Positions 1 through 6,580 of a DNA stretch of 28,132 nt are shown here, one piece after another (within the stretch, counting starts at the first letter, position 1; every line of letters begins with the position of its first letter). The notes beneath the pieces were generated by a model that was not told the DNA's origin, did no database searches, and was given only the letters and a program-made list of their open reading frames with translations. The position numbers were made by a program, and so were the translations under genes. Where the stretch lies: the IMG/VR virus record IMGVR_UViG_3300034101_001713, positions 1-28,132 of that record; one strand, given 5' to 3'. The DNA comes from a virus.

Positions 1-296
1 GCAGATAAATCATCAACCCTGCGTCTTTCATTTGAGTCAAACCTTACGCCACCGCTGACATTGTCAATGCTTAGGGTTTGATTTCCAATAATTTTAGGGT
101 ATTGAAAGTTTGACCTCATGACATTGGTTATGTTGTCAGACGGCTCTCTTACAGGTATGTCTGCGCCACGCACATTAATCGAATTTATCGCTTCTGCCGC
201 CCTGCGTATAGCACCGCCGCCAGCCAATCGCTGCGGCTCCATCAGCTCAGAGGCGAGTGCATCGATCTTCTTCTGGTCGTACTGTGCGTGCTTCAT
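1..296 (-). CDS. Partial phage protein downstream of terminase (5' part only)
   Basis: An open frame starts at an ATG on the minus strand at 296 and runs off the left edge, giving 98 residues that begin MKHAQYDQKKIDALASELM. The visible part is polar and rich in charged residues, with no recognisable domain. It follows the HNH gene by 11 bp in the leftward late operon. In many phages the gene after terL and its small companions is the portal or an accessory head gene, but the N-terminus seen here does not look like a portal. I do not recognise the family. Codon-by-codon reading shows no stop to the edge, so the gene is real but incomplete. Confidence 0.7.
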   Translation of the reverse strand, partial: MKHAQYDQKKIDALASELMEPQRLAGGGAIRRAAEAINSINVRGADIPVREPSDNITNVMRSNFQYPKIIGNQTLSIDNVSGGVRFDSNERRRVDDLS

Positions 297-307
297 AGGG
301 TCACCAC

Positions 308-766
308 TTAACTTTGTCTATTAACCCAGTAGTTTCTAGGTAGTCTGTTATCTACTTGCTGCTGTCTTGTCGCCCATCTTACGTTGTCAGGCTCGTAGTG
401 TCCTAGCGGGTTAATCCTGTCTATCGTATGCCCTTCCGGCCTCGGGCCAAGTAAAGCATAAAACTCCTCAAACGATTCAAATTTAAACTCTACAGCTTCA
501 TAAGCTGCATGGTGTTTTGATCCTTGAGAACTTCGTCTCTTGGCTCTTGTGTAGCTTTTGTATGCCCCTAACATTTCAGGGCTGTTTTTGACTCCGGTTC
601 CTTTTGTTGGATGACCCTTCTCACTGAAGCGGAGTTTATTTCTACAAGGCTTGCAATAAAGCTGTCGGTTTTCTCTGGCCGCTTTTCTTACAACATCTCC
701 TCTAGCCTCTCTTGACTGTAAACAGTGTGGACATGTTGTTGTCAGCATTAAGTTGTAGTTGGGCAT
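308..766 (-). CDS. HNH homing endonuclease-like protein
   Basis: 152 residues. The N-terminus carries two CxxC pairs (CPHC and CKPC, about residues 12-44) that look like a zinc ribbon. The C-terminal part has the hallmark HTIDRINPLGHYEPDNVRWA (about 113-132), typical of small phage HNH endonucleases in which the H and D/N residues bind metal and cut DNA. Start choice: the ATG at 766 has a good AGGGG ribosome site 6 bases upstream. The gene overlaps the end of the preceding frame (702-1082) by about 65 bp. It sits between terminase-linked genes and the gene at the left edge, a common place for free-standing homing endonucleases. It is likely a selfish insertion rather than a virion gene, although some HNH proteins assist terminase in packaging. 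Confidence 0.85.
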   Translation of the reverse strand: MPNYNLMLTTTCPHCLQSREARGDVVRKAARENRQLYCKPCRNKLRFSEKGHPTKGTGVKNSPEMLGAYKSYTRAKRRSSQGSKHHAAYEAVEFKFESFEEFYALLGPRPEGHTIDRINPLGHYEPDNVRWATRQQQVDNRLPRNYWVNRQS

Positions 767-1082
767 GTGCTTCCCCTTGTGTCATTGACAAGAGAAGTAC
801 AACACCAATTGGTGCGATTGTCCACTTAACTTTATGCGACCAAAACCGAGCCGACATCTTGTCTGGGGAAGGGTCTTGGGCATCATGGCGTGCGTAGTAG
901 GATGCCTTGCGTGCTTTCTCTGACTCGGTCTTAGGGGCTTTGCCAGCACCCTTCACACCTTGCTGTCCAAAACGAATCAACTTCTCCTCACCGTCCTTGC
1001 ATGCCTTAACAACATGCGACTTTGTCGGGTGCGATGGGGTTCGCTTGGGAGTGTTGCACTTCATCTTAGACTTGTCGCTCAT
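702..1082 (-). CDS. Small Lys-rich terminase-linked protein with hydrophobic C-terminal extension
   Basis: 126 residues. The first 87 form a Lys/Arg-rich soluble protein with segments KLIRFGQQGVKGAGK and KMSARFWSHKVKW. I recognise this pattern from small conserved proteins beside terL in aquatic phages (DUF5872-like, recalled not searched). Such proteins usually end at the KVKW motif. Here the frame continues with 39 residues that include a hydrophobic stretch (IAPIGVVLLLS, about 90-100) and AHAQ, resembling a membrane or secretion segment. The extension overlaps the HNH start at 766. The ATG at 1082 overlaps the upstream stop in an ATGA, so translation is coupled. The function is unknown; basic charge suggests nucleic-acid contact. 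Confidence 0.75.
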   Translation of the reverse strand: MSDKSKMKCNTPKRTPSHPTKSHVVKACKDGEEKLIRFGQQGVKGAGKAPKTESEKARKASYYARHDAQDPSPDKMSARFWSHKVKWTIAPIGVVLLLSMTQGEAHAQLQLNADNNMSTLFTVKRG

Positions 1083-1249
1083 TTCTTTTTCTTCGCCGCA
1101 CGCATATTGTCAACGAGATTCGGGTAAGGGCGACCCGCCTTTTCAGCCATGTCTTTAGCTGATCTCTTCTGGGCTGGCTTGAGTGCTGTAGGCTTACCGA
1201 GGTCTTTAGGACGCGACTTGTCCCAGACCGGCTTCTTCTCTTTTGACAT
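1079..1249 (-). CDS. Small basic phage protein (56 aa)
   Basis: 56 residues, too short for most automatic callers. It begins MSKEKKPVWDKSRPKDLGKP and contains GRPYPNLVDNMRAAKKKK at the C-terminus. This composition and the PYPNLVDN motif match a small protein often seen next to terL in aquatic phages; its role is unknown to me. The ATG at 1249 lies 8 bp after the terL stop and the stop overlaps the next start in an ATGA, so it sits inside a tightly coupled terL-56aa-126aa run. The minus-strand frame 1066-1260 over the same DNA is a shadow: it lacks this motif. Confidence 0.75.
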   Translation of the reverse strand: MSKEKKPVWDKSRPKDLGKPTALKPAQKRSAKDMAEKAGRPYPNLVDNMRAAKKKK

Positions 1250-1256
1250 AATGACC

Positions 1257-2819
1257 TCACTGAGCGTATGGATTGATCACCTGTGTTTGCTGCGGTCTTG
1301 CTTCGTCATCATACCTGTTTGTGCGTGCAAGGGAAAGGTATCCAAGGTCTCTGATGTAGCGCAGTGCTTGGGTTACGCTGTCCGCATAGTCGTCGTGTTC
1401 AGTCTTGGGGAATCGTGATAACTCTTTCATCATTGGGTCAGCCCATGTTGGCCATGTGTCACCCCTCTTGCCTTCGGGTATCCACACCAGCCCAGCGTCG
1501 AGCAGTGGCGTTATCATGTGCGCTCTTGAGATCTTGTCCGCATTGCCGGGGTTATACTCCGCTACGATGATCTTAGCCTGAGCCAGATCTTGCAGCAGCG
1601 ACTGCCCTGATCCCTTCTTCTCAATCAGGCATAGGTCTGGTGAGCGTGCCTTGTTGGTCGGATCAGTCTTATCTCCTGCGTACTTTGCCGTCCACTCCTT
1701 GATTACCCGTGCGCGTAGGTCTGGGTACTCAAGGTAGTCATGCCATGAGTCGATGACCATGACGTTATAGCAACCCTCCCAGAAGAACAGACCCCACACT
1801 GAGCAGGCTGTAGGATCGTTCTGGGTGCTTGCAGTGAAGGCTGTGTCGTAGGACTGTAGGACGTACTCAAATGGCGGCAGAGCCTTTGTGTTAGGCCACA
1901 GACGGAACTTGTCTGGCTTGAGTATACCGCCACCCTGAGGCGCTGGCTTTTGTTGTAGCTGACCGGCGACACCGTACTCACCCAGCACCGCTTTAAGTTT
2001 ATCGATTTCATTCTTGCCGAATCTGGCTGGCCACAGCAGCTCACCCTCGGTCTTTCTCTTGTCGTAATAGCCGAGAGATGTCTTGCGCTTAACTCCATCC
2101 CACTCAGCAGGCAGACACAAGTGTTCCCATCCACCCAGCTCTTCGATCCTGCCTGAGACATCTTGTTCGTGTAGGCGCTGCATGATGGTGACCATTGCAT
2201 CACGCTTAGGGTTGTTCATGCGGGTTGACCAGACCATGTCAAACCATTCTATTGCAGACTCTCTGATGGCATCTGATTGAGCCTCTTGTGCAGAGTGCGG
2301 GTCGTCTAGGATCAATCTTGATCCACCTTCCCCTGTTGCTGTACCACCTACTGATGAGGCTATCCTGTAACCAGTGACAGTGTTCTCGAATCTGGTCTTC
2401 TGGTTCTGGTCGCCTGATAGCTCAACTATGCTTCCCCAGCGTGCCTGATACCACGGGCTGGTGATCAGTCGTCTTGCCTTGAGGTTGTCTCTTGTAGACA
2501 GGATGCCTGAGTAAGATGCTGTCAGGTACTTCTCCTGTGGTCTGTTGATCCACTCCCAACATGGCCATAGCACGCTGACTATTGTTGACTTGGCGTGCCT
2601 TGGAGGAATGTTGATCAGCAGGAAGCGTATCTCTCCGTCAGTGATAGCCTGAAGGTGTTCGCAGATGGCTTGTATGTGTGGGCCATCAACGTATGGAACG
2701 CCCGGCTCTATCACGTGCCATGCTGACTTGACGAACTCGTGCAGGCTATTGCTGCATACCTGTCTGTCGATCAGGATCATCGTCTGGTTGTACAGATCCT
2801 GTGGGACTATACTGGTCAT
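1257..2819 (-). CDS. terL: Terminase large subunit (ATPase/nuclease)
   Basis: 520 residues, normal length for TerL. It pumps DNA into the prohead and cuts the concatemer. The N-terminal ATPase shows a Walker A-like loop PPRHAKST (72-79), a Walker B LILDDP (169-174) and a coupling-type motif around TIMQRLHEQD (211-220). The C-terminal RNase H-like nuclease shows SYDTAF (Asp324), LIEKKGSG (Glu400) and HDDYADS (Asp477/480), which fits the three acidic metal-binding positions. The ATG at 2819 overlaps the terS stop in an ATGA. The RHAKS loop is the variant seen in Terminase_6-type enzymes. Packaging strategy (cos or headful) cannot be decided here. Confidence 0.97.
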   Translation of the reverse strand: MTSIVPQDLYNQTMILIDRQVCSNSLHEFVKSAWHVIEPGVPYVDGPHIQAICEHLQAITDGEIRFLLINIPPRHAKSTIVSVLWPCWEWINRPQEKYLTASYSGILSTRDNLKARRLITSPWYQARWGSIVELSGDQNQKTRFENTVTGYRIASSVGGTATGEGGSRLILDDPHSAQEAQSDAIRESAIEWFDMVWSTRMNNPKRDAMVTIMQRLHEQDVSGRIEELGGWEHLCLPAEWDGVKRKTSLGYYDKRKTEGELLWPARFGKNEIDKLKAVLGEYGVAGQLQQKPAPQGGGILKPDKFRLWPNTKALPPFEYVLQSYDTAFTASTQNDPTACSVWGLFFWEGCYNVMVIDSWHDYLEYPDLRARVIKEWTAKYAGDKTDPTNKARSPDLCLIEKKGSGQSLLQDLAQAKIIVAEYNPGNADKISRAHMITPLLDAGLVWIPEGKRGDTWPTWADPMMKELSRFPKTEHDDYADSVTQALRYIRDLGYLSLARTNRYDDEARPQQTQVINPYAQ

Positions 2820-3283
2820 TGAATTGATACGACACCGTAGCTTTCCAGTGTCTTCTTCAGTTCAATCAGTTGATCCAGTGTCAGGTCTTTGAGTGGCTCA
2901 GGTACTTTAGCCTCATGGTTTTGGTCAAACGCTTTAACACCTACGTGCTTACCTGCCATCTCAAGGAACTTGGCTGCAACAGAAGGGTTTCGCATACCTT
3001 CCATGCCAAAGTTGTTGAACACCTTTTCTTTATTGTACTTGTACGACTCAACGCATTCTTTAAGAACCCACTCGGCATCTATCTTGAGTGTTGCAGCCCG
3101 TTTGTCTTTAAGTTCTTGAATACGCTTGGCAACTCCGTCATTTTCCGTCAGGCGGGAGGCGTTTTTTGCTGCCCACTTCTTTTCGTAGCCTGCCCTCAGT
3201 GCCGCAGCGGATGCGTTTAGATCAATAAGATACTCTCTACAGAATATTTCTTGTTTATCAGTGAGTTGCTTGTTCATGCTCAC
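2816..3283 (-). CDS. terS: Terminase small subunit
   Basis: 155 residues. The opening LTDKQEIFCREYLIDLNASA followed by AALRAGY matches the Terminase_2/P27-type small subunit, whose N-terminal helix-turn-helix recognises the packaging site and whose oligomer regulates TerL. The middle (SYKYNKEKVFNNFG and RNPSVAAKFLEMAGKHVGV) fits the central oligomerisation part of this family. It is the first gene of the leftward late operon and is directly followed by terL with a 4-base overlap. The start at 3283 is preceded by GGAGTG on the minus strand. It lies just downstream of a control region with a terminator and several hairpins. Confidence 0.93.
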   Translation of the reverse strand: MSMNKQLTDKQEIFCREYLIDLNASAAALRAGYEKKWAAKNASRLTENDGVAKRIQELKDKRAATLKIDAEWVLKECVESYKYNKEKVFNNFGMEGMRNPSVAAKFLEMAGKHVGVKAFDQNHEAKVPEPLKDLTLDQLIELKKTLESYGVVSIQ

Positions 3284-3390
3284 TCCTATTGGGCTTGCCC
3301 AGTGCTGTTACCTGCTAGGCTTGATGGTCAGCCTGCTGTGACAATGATAGCGCAGATTTCGTTTTAATGCATGTGTGCGTGTTTTTGTGC

Positions 3391-3417
3391 AATAAAAATG
3401 CCCTGACAAGCAGGGCA
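3391..3417 (-). terminator. Intrinsic terminator, leftward, upstream of terS
   Basis: On the minus strand, TGCCCTG-CTTGT-CAGGGCA forms a 7-bp stem followed directly by TTTTTATT. Plus-strand reading has no T run after the stem. It would stop leftward transcripts arriving from the ninG operon before they enter terS, so it separates early-left from late transcription. Confidence 0.65.
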
Positions 3418-3569
3418 AAAAGGAACCACACCACAGTCACGGCTTCGGAGTGCCGCCACATGAGAATATCATTCTACGGACATTTTTTGCTTTTTTTGTC
3501 CATAAATAAAATCTATTGATTTTTGCTTTATCGATACAAACGATTGCTGTATTGCACTGCGCTACTTTA

Positions 3570-3587
3570 TTGCGTTGTGATACGCAC
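3570..3587 (+). promoter_or_regulatory. Operator-like palindrome E
   Basis: TTGCGT-TGTGAT-ACGCAC. It is an imperfect inverted repeat with the same 6-6-6 layout as the sites at 7999, 8044, 8067 and 9811, and matches the 9811 site at 12 of 18 positions. It covers the -35 and part of the spacer, so a bound protein would block polymerase. Confidence 0.35.
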
Positions 3588-3598
3588 TCGATTATAGT
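3570..3598 (+). promoter_or_regulatory. Rightward sigma70-like promoter for the 3640 operon
   Basis: TTGCGT, a 17-base spacer, then TATAGT (3593-3598). The -10 matches consensus at five of six positions, the -35 at three. A start near 3605 would give a leader of about 35 bases to the ATG at 3640. An imperfect palindrome fills the -35 and spacer. Confidence 0.5.
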
Positions 3599-3639
3599 TA
3601 CTCACATCGGCGGCATGGTGCGGCCAGAGGAAACGGAAA

Positions 3640-3840
3640 ATGAAAAAAGCAAAACAGACACCAGAGCAAATAGCACTCCAAATAGCACTCTTAAAAGTGC
3701 TTGAGGTCGCTGGATGCTCTATTGCTAATGCTGACCACATTATGACAGCGGCCATTGCTTTAGACATGGAGCCTTGGTTTGTAGAAGGCGCATACTTTGA
3801 TTACCTTGATGCAAACGAAAGAATAGCCGCTAAAGGCTAA
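3640..3840 (+). CDS. Small hypothetical early protein (66 aa)
   Basis: 66 residues beginning MKKAKQTPEQIALQIALLKV, mostly helical, with no recognised domain. An AGAGG ribosome site lies 9 bases before the ATG. It is the first gene after the promoter at 3570 and is followed by two more small genes with good ribosome sites, so the three are probably one early transcript. The ending DANERIAAKG is polar. I do not recognise the family; a small host-interaction or regulatory role is common for genes in such positions, but nothing in the sequence proves it. Confidence 0.65.
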   Translation: MKKAKQTPEQIALQIALLKVLEVAGCSIANADHIMTAAIALDMEPWFVEGAYFDYLDANERIAAKG

Positions 3841-3894
3841 CCAAACCACGGCCACTACCGGCCACCAACCAAAGCGTCCGAGGAGGACAACACG

Positions 3895-4203
3895 ATGATA
3901 AATTTTCAAGCTCTGGCAAAACTGCCAGAAAAAGAACTAAACAAGATGTCAAAAGCCGAAATTGTTGCTGCAATTCTGCGCGACAGGCATATGTTTGAAT
4001 ACCACGTCAACAGGGGCGATAAATTTCAGGAGCAGATTGCTCAAAATACTGCCAACGAAAGGGCGGCATGTGTTGTGCTTGCCGCATTTATCGGCTTGGA
4101 CATCCCCAAGGACGGGTACAGCAACCAGATAGACACGCGCCAGCTAAACATCCTTGAGCTTGTCGGGCTTGTAACGGCCAAGTGCGTTTCTGTCCGATTA
4201 TAA
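3895..4203 (+). CDS. Hypothetical early protein (102 aa)
   Basis: 102 residues beginning MINFQALAKLPEKELNKMSK. The N-terminal half is charged and helical; a more hydrophobic helix follows at about 60-72 (AACVVLAAFIGLDIP). No catalytic motif was recognised. The gene has the strongest ribosome site of the group (AGGAGG, 8 bases before the ATG) and lies 54 bp after the previous stop, in a stretch with GGCC-rich short repeats. It stops 41 bp before the RHH gene. It is likely co-transcribed with its neighbours from 3570. Confidence 0.65.
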   Translation: MINFQALAKLPEKELNKMSKAEIVAAILRDRHMFEYHVNRGDKFQEQIAQNTANERAACVVLAAFIGLDIPKDGYSNQIDTRQLNILELVGLVTAKCVSVRL

Positions 4204-4244
4204 CAATCAGCGGCCAAGGACGGCTACACACAGAGGATAAGACC

Positions 4245-4544
4245 ATGAACAACGACAAAGCAACCACCGCAACCAGTTTGCGTATGCCAGACGGCCTGTT
4301 GAGACAGCTCACCAAGGCTGCTCACAAGTGTGAGATGAGCCGCACAATGTACATCACAACCGCTCTACAGGCTGCTGTGGCACACGATCTGCCTAGTGCT
4401 GAGTACCGACAGGCATGGGACATGTTAAAAGCCTTCTACGATCAACTGTCGCCAGATGTTGATAGCAATGGCAATCCTGATCGGGATATGTTGCTTGCCA
4501 CTGCTTTAGAAACTGTCCTGCCAGTATTGGGAGCATCACGATGA
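4245..4544 (+). CDS. Ribbon-helix-helix (Arc/CopG-like) DNA-binding protein
   Basis: 99 residues from the ATG at 4245, which has GAGGAT 5-10 bases upstream. An upstream in-frame start at 4182 would add residues that overlap the previous gene and look unrelated. Residues about 8-45 (SLRMPDGLLRQLTKAAHK, then SRTMYITTALQAAV) have the pattern of an RHH fold: a short strand, helix A, a turn and helix B. Such proteins bind operators as dimers. The C-terminal half (AWDMLKAFYDQLSPDVD) is an extra helical region. It could regulate this operon or the nearby late promoter region. Family is inferred from pattern only. Confidence 0.7.
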   Translation: MNNDKATTATSLRMPDGLLRQLTKAAHKCEMSRTMYITTALQAAVAHDLPSAEYRQAWDMLKAFYDQLSPDVDSNGNPDRDMLLATALETVLPVLGASR

Positions 4545-4624
4545 GTCCGAGACATATTGATATGCTGTGCGGTATTGCTACCTGCATCCTGAGTGCTGGT
4601 ATGTTTATCCTGCTGTTCCTCTAA
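4541..4624 (+). CDS. Tiny membrane peptide (27 aa)
   Basis: The ATG overlaps the preceding stop in an ATGA and the frame encodes MSPRHIDMLC then GIATCILSAGMFILLFL. Apart from the first eight residues it is a single hydrophobic helix long enough to span the membrane. Its stop codon overlaps the ninG stop on the other strand (4621-4624), so the two operons meet end to end with no spacer. Peptides like this can act as holin- or superinfection-type membrane effectors, but the function is unknown. Translational coupling is the main evidence that it is made. Confidence 0.5.
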   Translation: MSPRHIDMLCGIATCILSAGMFILLFL

Positions 4625-5268
4625 TTTGCTGGCTGGCGGGTTTTTAACTCTGCCAGCTTTGCTTTGTATTCGGTGATGATTTGTTTTAGGTCATCTATCG
4701 TATATTTCTTTTCCTCATGATGGCTTTCCAGCCACTCGACTTTATCAAGCCCAATCTTGTTAATCAGGTTTAGCCGGTAGCCTTCAGATACTGTCCTACC
4801 CTTTCTGGCGTACTTTGATGACCCTGCGTTGCATGACTTGAGTTGTTTGTGGCAATTCAATTCCTCAAACCTCAATTCAGGGAACCCTCCACGGCTTAGG
4901 AAGTGACCAGCATCCCACTTGCCGCCTACCAACCAGTCCTCATCCTTTCCCCAGCTATTGCAGCAGATGCAGGGCAGCAGGTCATCCCGAAGTCGAATAA
5001 ACTTGTTGAAGGCTACTTGAGCCTCCTTCATCCATTCTGTTCGCGTTTTAAGCTTGATCTGCTGCTCTGTACGCTGTTTTCTCTGCTCACCCTTGGCTAC
5101 CCTAGCGGCCTTAACCTTTTCGCGCTCCTTTTGCCTGTGGCTCTTCTGGATGGCCAGCCTGCCAAACGCCAGCGCACATTGCTCACCGCAGCAGCCGCGC
5201 TTTTGATAGACCGTATCCGACTTGGCAAAAGTGGGAATAGGTACTTTGCAAGTGCGGCATTTCCGCAT
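4621..5268 (-). CDS. ninG: NinG-like recombination protein
   Basis: 215 residues from the ATG at 5268, which overlaps the DUF1367 stop (TGATG) and has GGAG 8 bases upstream; a TTG one codon earlier is less likely. The N-terminus has a Cys cluster (CRTCKVPIP, CCGEQC), then a long charged helix (about 40-75). The core shows CICC, WDAGHFLSRG and the later NCHKQLKSCN, matching the lambda NinG family (Rap/HNH-like Holliday-structure recombination nuclease). In lambda it acts with the Red pathway; here the matching annealase ERF and exonuclease are in the rightward operon. Last gene of the early-left operon. Confidence 0.9.
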   Translation of the reverse strand: MRKCRTCKVPIPTFAKSDTVYQKRGCCGEQCALAFGRLAIQKSHRQKEREKVKAARVAKGEQRKQRTEQQIKLKTRTEWMKEAQVAFNKFIRLRDDLLPCICCNSWGKDEDWLVGGKWDAGHFLSRGGFPELRFEELNCHKQLKSCNAGSSKYARKGRTVSEGYRLNLINKIGLDKVEWLESHHEEKKYTIDDLKQIITEYKAKLAELKTRQPAN

Positions 5269-5741
5269 CAATCAAACTCCAGCATCTGGTTGATAGTGTT
5301 CTCAGCCTGCTCTGGTGTCAGCTTTACGATGGTGGTGTTCATGACATGTCGCCAGCAGGTATTGAAGACCAGCCGGTAGACCTCAGTGAACTCATCATCA
5401 CCCATTGATGCAAAGCTGATTGATTGGGCAACAAACCTGACCTCACCCTTGATGTTGGCAACCATGTCTCTGAACCCAGCCAAGATCAGGATATCCTTGC
5501 GGAACTGATCGTAGTTCTTTTCAGGCTTTATCCCTTTGTACTCCAGATCGTCTGGGATCTCCCACAGCTCGAAAAAGAACCCGAGCATAGCAAAGAACTT
5601 CCGGTGAAACTTTGGGTTACGTGGCTGGACGAATTTACCGTTCAGTACGCTGCCATTGGCTATGTTCCTAACAGCGTCAGCGTCATGCTGGTTTGCTGGC
5701 CGGAACATACCGCCGGGCATTTTTATGAGCTGTAATTCCAT
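5268..5741 (-). CDS. DUF1367 phage protein
   Basis: 157 residues. The segments LIKMPGGMFRPANQHDADAV, NGKFVQPRNPKFHRKFFAML and EKNYDQFRKDILILAGF are characteristic of DUF1367, a family of uncharacterised proteins common in the nin-like region of lambdoid phages just upstream of ninG. That order is kept here. The C-terminal part (VFNTCWRHVMNTTI, TPEQAENTINQMLEFD) is helical. No catalytic residues are known to me. No strong ribosome site precedes the ATG at 5741; the next start is coupled through TGATG. Confidence 0.88.
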   Translation of the reverse strand: MELQLIKMPGGMFRPANQHDADAVRNIANGSVLNGKFVQPRNPKFHRKFFAMLGFFFELWEIPDDLEYKGIKPEKNYDQFRKDILILAGFRDMVANIKGEVRFVAQSISFASMGDDEFTEVYRLVFNTCWRHVMNTTIVKLTPEQAENTINQMLEFD

Positions 5742-5790
5742 TAAAAATTACCTATTTTTGCATGCCCCCCTGTTTAAGCGGGAGCATCAA

Positions 5791-6009
5791 TCAAAGCAGC
5801 AACAAAAGTTTTGGATTTTTTTCAGGCTGAACATCTGGCGTTTGGGCAAATGGATCTTGCCCACGAATAGCCTGCTGCATTCCCATTTCACCTACTCCCA
5901 TTCCCACCAGCCCAGAAATACCTTGCTTCTGTGAACGCATGGCGTTGTGGTAAGCCTCTTCCTGCTGCCTTCTCATTCTTACAATTTCTTCATAATGCAC
6001 AGACATCAT
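5791..6009 (-). CDS. Small hypothetical protein with Leu5 C-terminus (72 aa)
   Basis: 72 residues starting MMSVHYEEIVRMRRQQEEAY; the ATG overlaps the upstream stop (ATGA). An N-terminal charged helix is followed by a Gly/Met-rich segment (GLVGMGVGEMGMQQAI) and the protein ends in five leucines. I do not recognise it. It lies in the early-left operon between a coiled-coil protein and DUF1367. Confidence 0.6.
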   Translation of the reverse strand: MMSVHYEEIVRMRRQQEEAYHNAMRSQKQGISGLVGMGVGEMGMQQAIRGQDPFAQTPDVQPEKNPKLLLLL

Positions 6010-6293
6010 GCCCCCGGAAACAGCTCAGAAATGATTTTGTCGATCTGCTTTTTCCTGCGCTCTGCTAACTCAAACTCATCAATCTTGTCGATAATGCGGT
6101 CAAAGTTTAGCTCTTTTTCGGCGCACAATTTGTGGATGTCGGATTCTAGCGACACCATTTTTTCTTCCAACTTTGCCGACTCCAGATCCGCCTTTGCTTT
6201 GGCAGCTCGCGCCCTGATCGGTGCAAGAGCCTCGTCAATTTTTTCCTTGGTCATTGCTAAAACTTCTTTGAACGGTTTTACATTAAAAGCCAT
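6006..6293 (-). CDS. Coiled-coil phage protein (95 aa)
   Basis: 95 residues, almost wholly helical and charged: MAFNVKPFKEVLAMTKEKID at the start, then a Lys/Glu/Ala-rich coiled coil (about 25-90) ending ISELFPGA. Similar proteins occur in the early or nin region of lambdoid phages, from memory; their role is unknown. A GAGGG ribosome site lies 8 bases before the ATG at 6293. The stop overlaps the next gene's ATG. A structural or scaffold-like interaction role is possible given the coiled coil. Confidence 0.75.
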   Translation of the reverse strand: MAFNVKPFKEVLAMTKEKIDEALAPIRARAAKAKADLESAKLEEKMVSLESDIHKLCAEKELNFDRIIDKIDEFELAERRKKQIDKIISELFPGA

Positions 6294-6342
6294 TTTCTTT
6301 TCCCTCGCTGCGTCATGGGTGCAGCTTACCCTTTTTGTTTAG

Positions 6343-6549
6343 TTATGCCTTGATCCTGTACGCCTTGAAACGCTTGCCATCGTCGCGGGTCACCCATCGG
6401 TCAGCAATGTCGATGCCCATGTCCTTGAGGTCTCTGATCCTGCTTGCCAGCCTCATGCAGTTGAATCGAATCAGAGCCTCCAAAGCGGTTATCTCATGAC
6501 CCTGCTGCATGTGTCGCAGTATTGCTTGTGATTGTGATTCTGTGTTCAT
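6343..6549 (-). CDS. Helix-turn-helix protein (HTH_39-like)
   Basis: 68 residues if started at the ATG at 6549, which has GAGGG 7 bases upstream; the ATG two codons earlier (6555) sits only one base from that site. The pattern SQAILRHMQQGHEITALEAL then MRLASRIRDLKDMGIDI is the winged HTH_39 domain found in short phage proteins, followed by a beta hairpin (DRWVTRDDGKRFKAYRI). It lies directly after the replication gene, where lambda has P. It is too small to be a helicase loader; a DNA-binding role in replication or control is the best guess. Confidence 0.8.
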   Translation of the reverse strand: MNTESQSQAILRHMQQGHEITALEALIRFNCMRLASRIRDLKDMGIDIADRWVTRDDGKRFKAYRIKA

Positions 6550-6580
6550 TGCCATACCCTCAGTGTCAACGGTCTGTTAG

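Larger units (their letters stand above)
3284..3639. other. Control region between the late operon and the small rightward operon
   Basis: 356 bp without a convincing gene. From left to right it holds a GGGC-TT-GCCC palindrome (3291-3300), an AGGCT-N8-AGCCT hairpin (3317-3334) in the terS leader, an intrinsic terminator for leftward transcription (3391-3417), an A/T-tract inverted repeat GGACA...TGTCC (3478-3501), and a rightward promoter with an operator-like palindrome (3570-3598). On the minus strand a TATCAT -10-like hexamer near 3348 has no good -35 partner, so any terS promoter here is weak or activator-dependent. The short overlapping frames in this stretch on both strands look accidental. 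Confidence 0.6.

Noticed and set aside
1066-1260. 64-residue minus-strand frame
   Set aside because: Overlaps the conserved 56-residue frame with the PYPNLVDN motif and ATGA coupling; its own composition (Arg/Ser-rich) is typical of a shadow.
3516-3767. Short frames on both strands across the 3570 promoter
   Set aside because: They run through the promoter and into the 3640 gene in other frames, with no ribosome sites.
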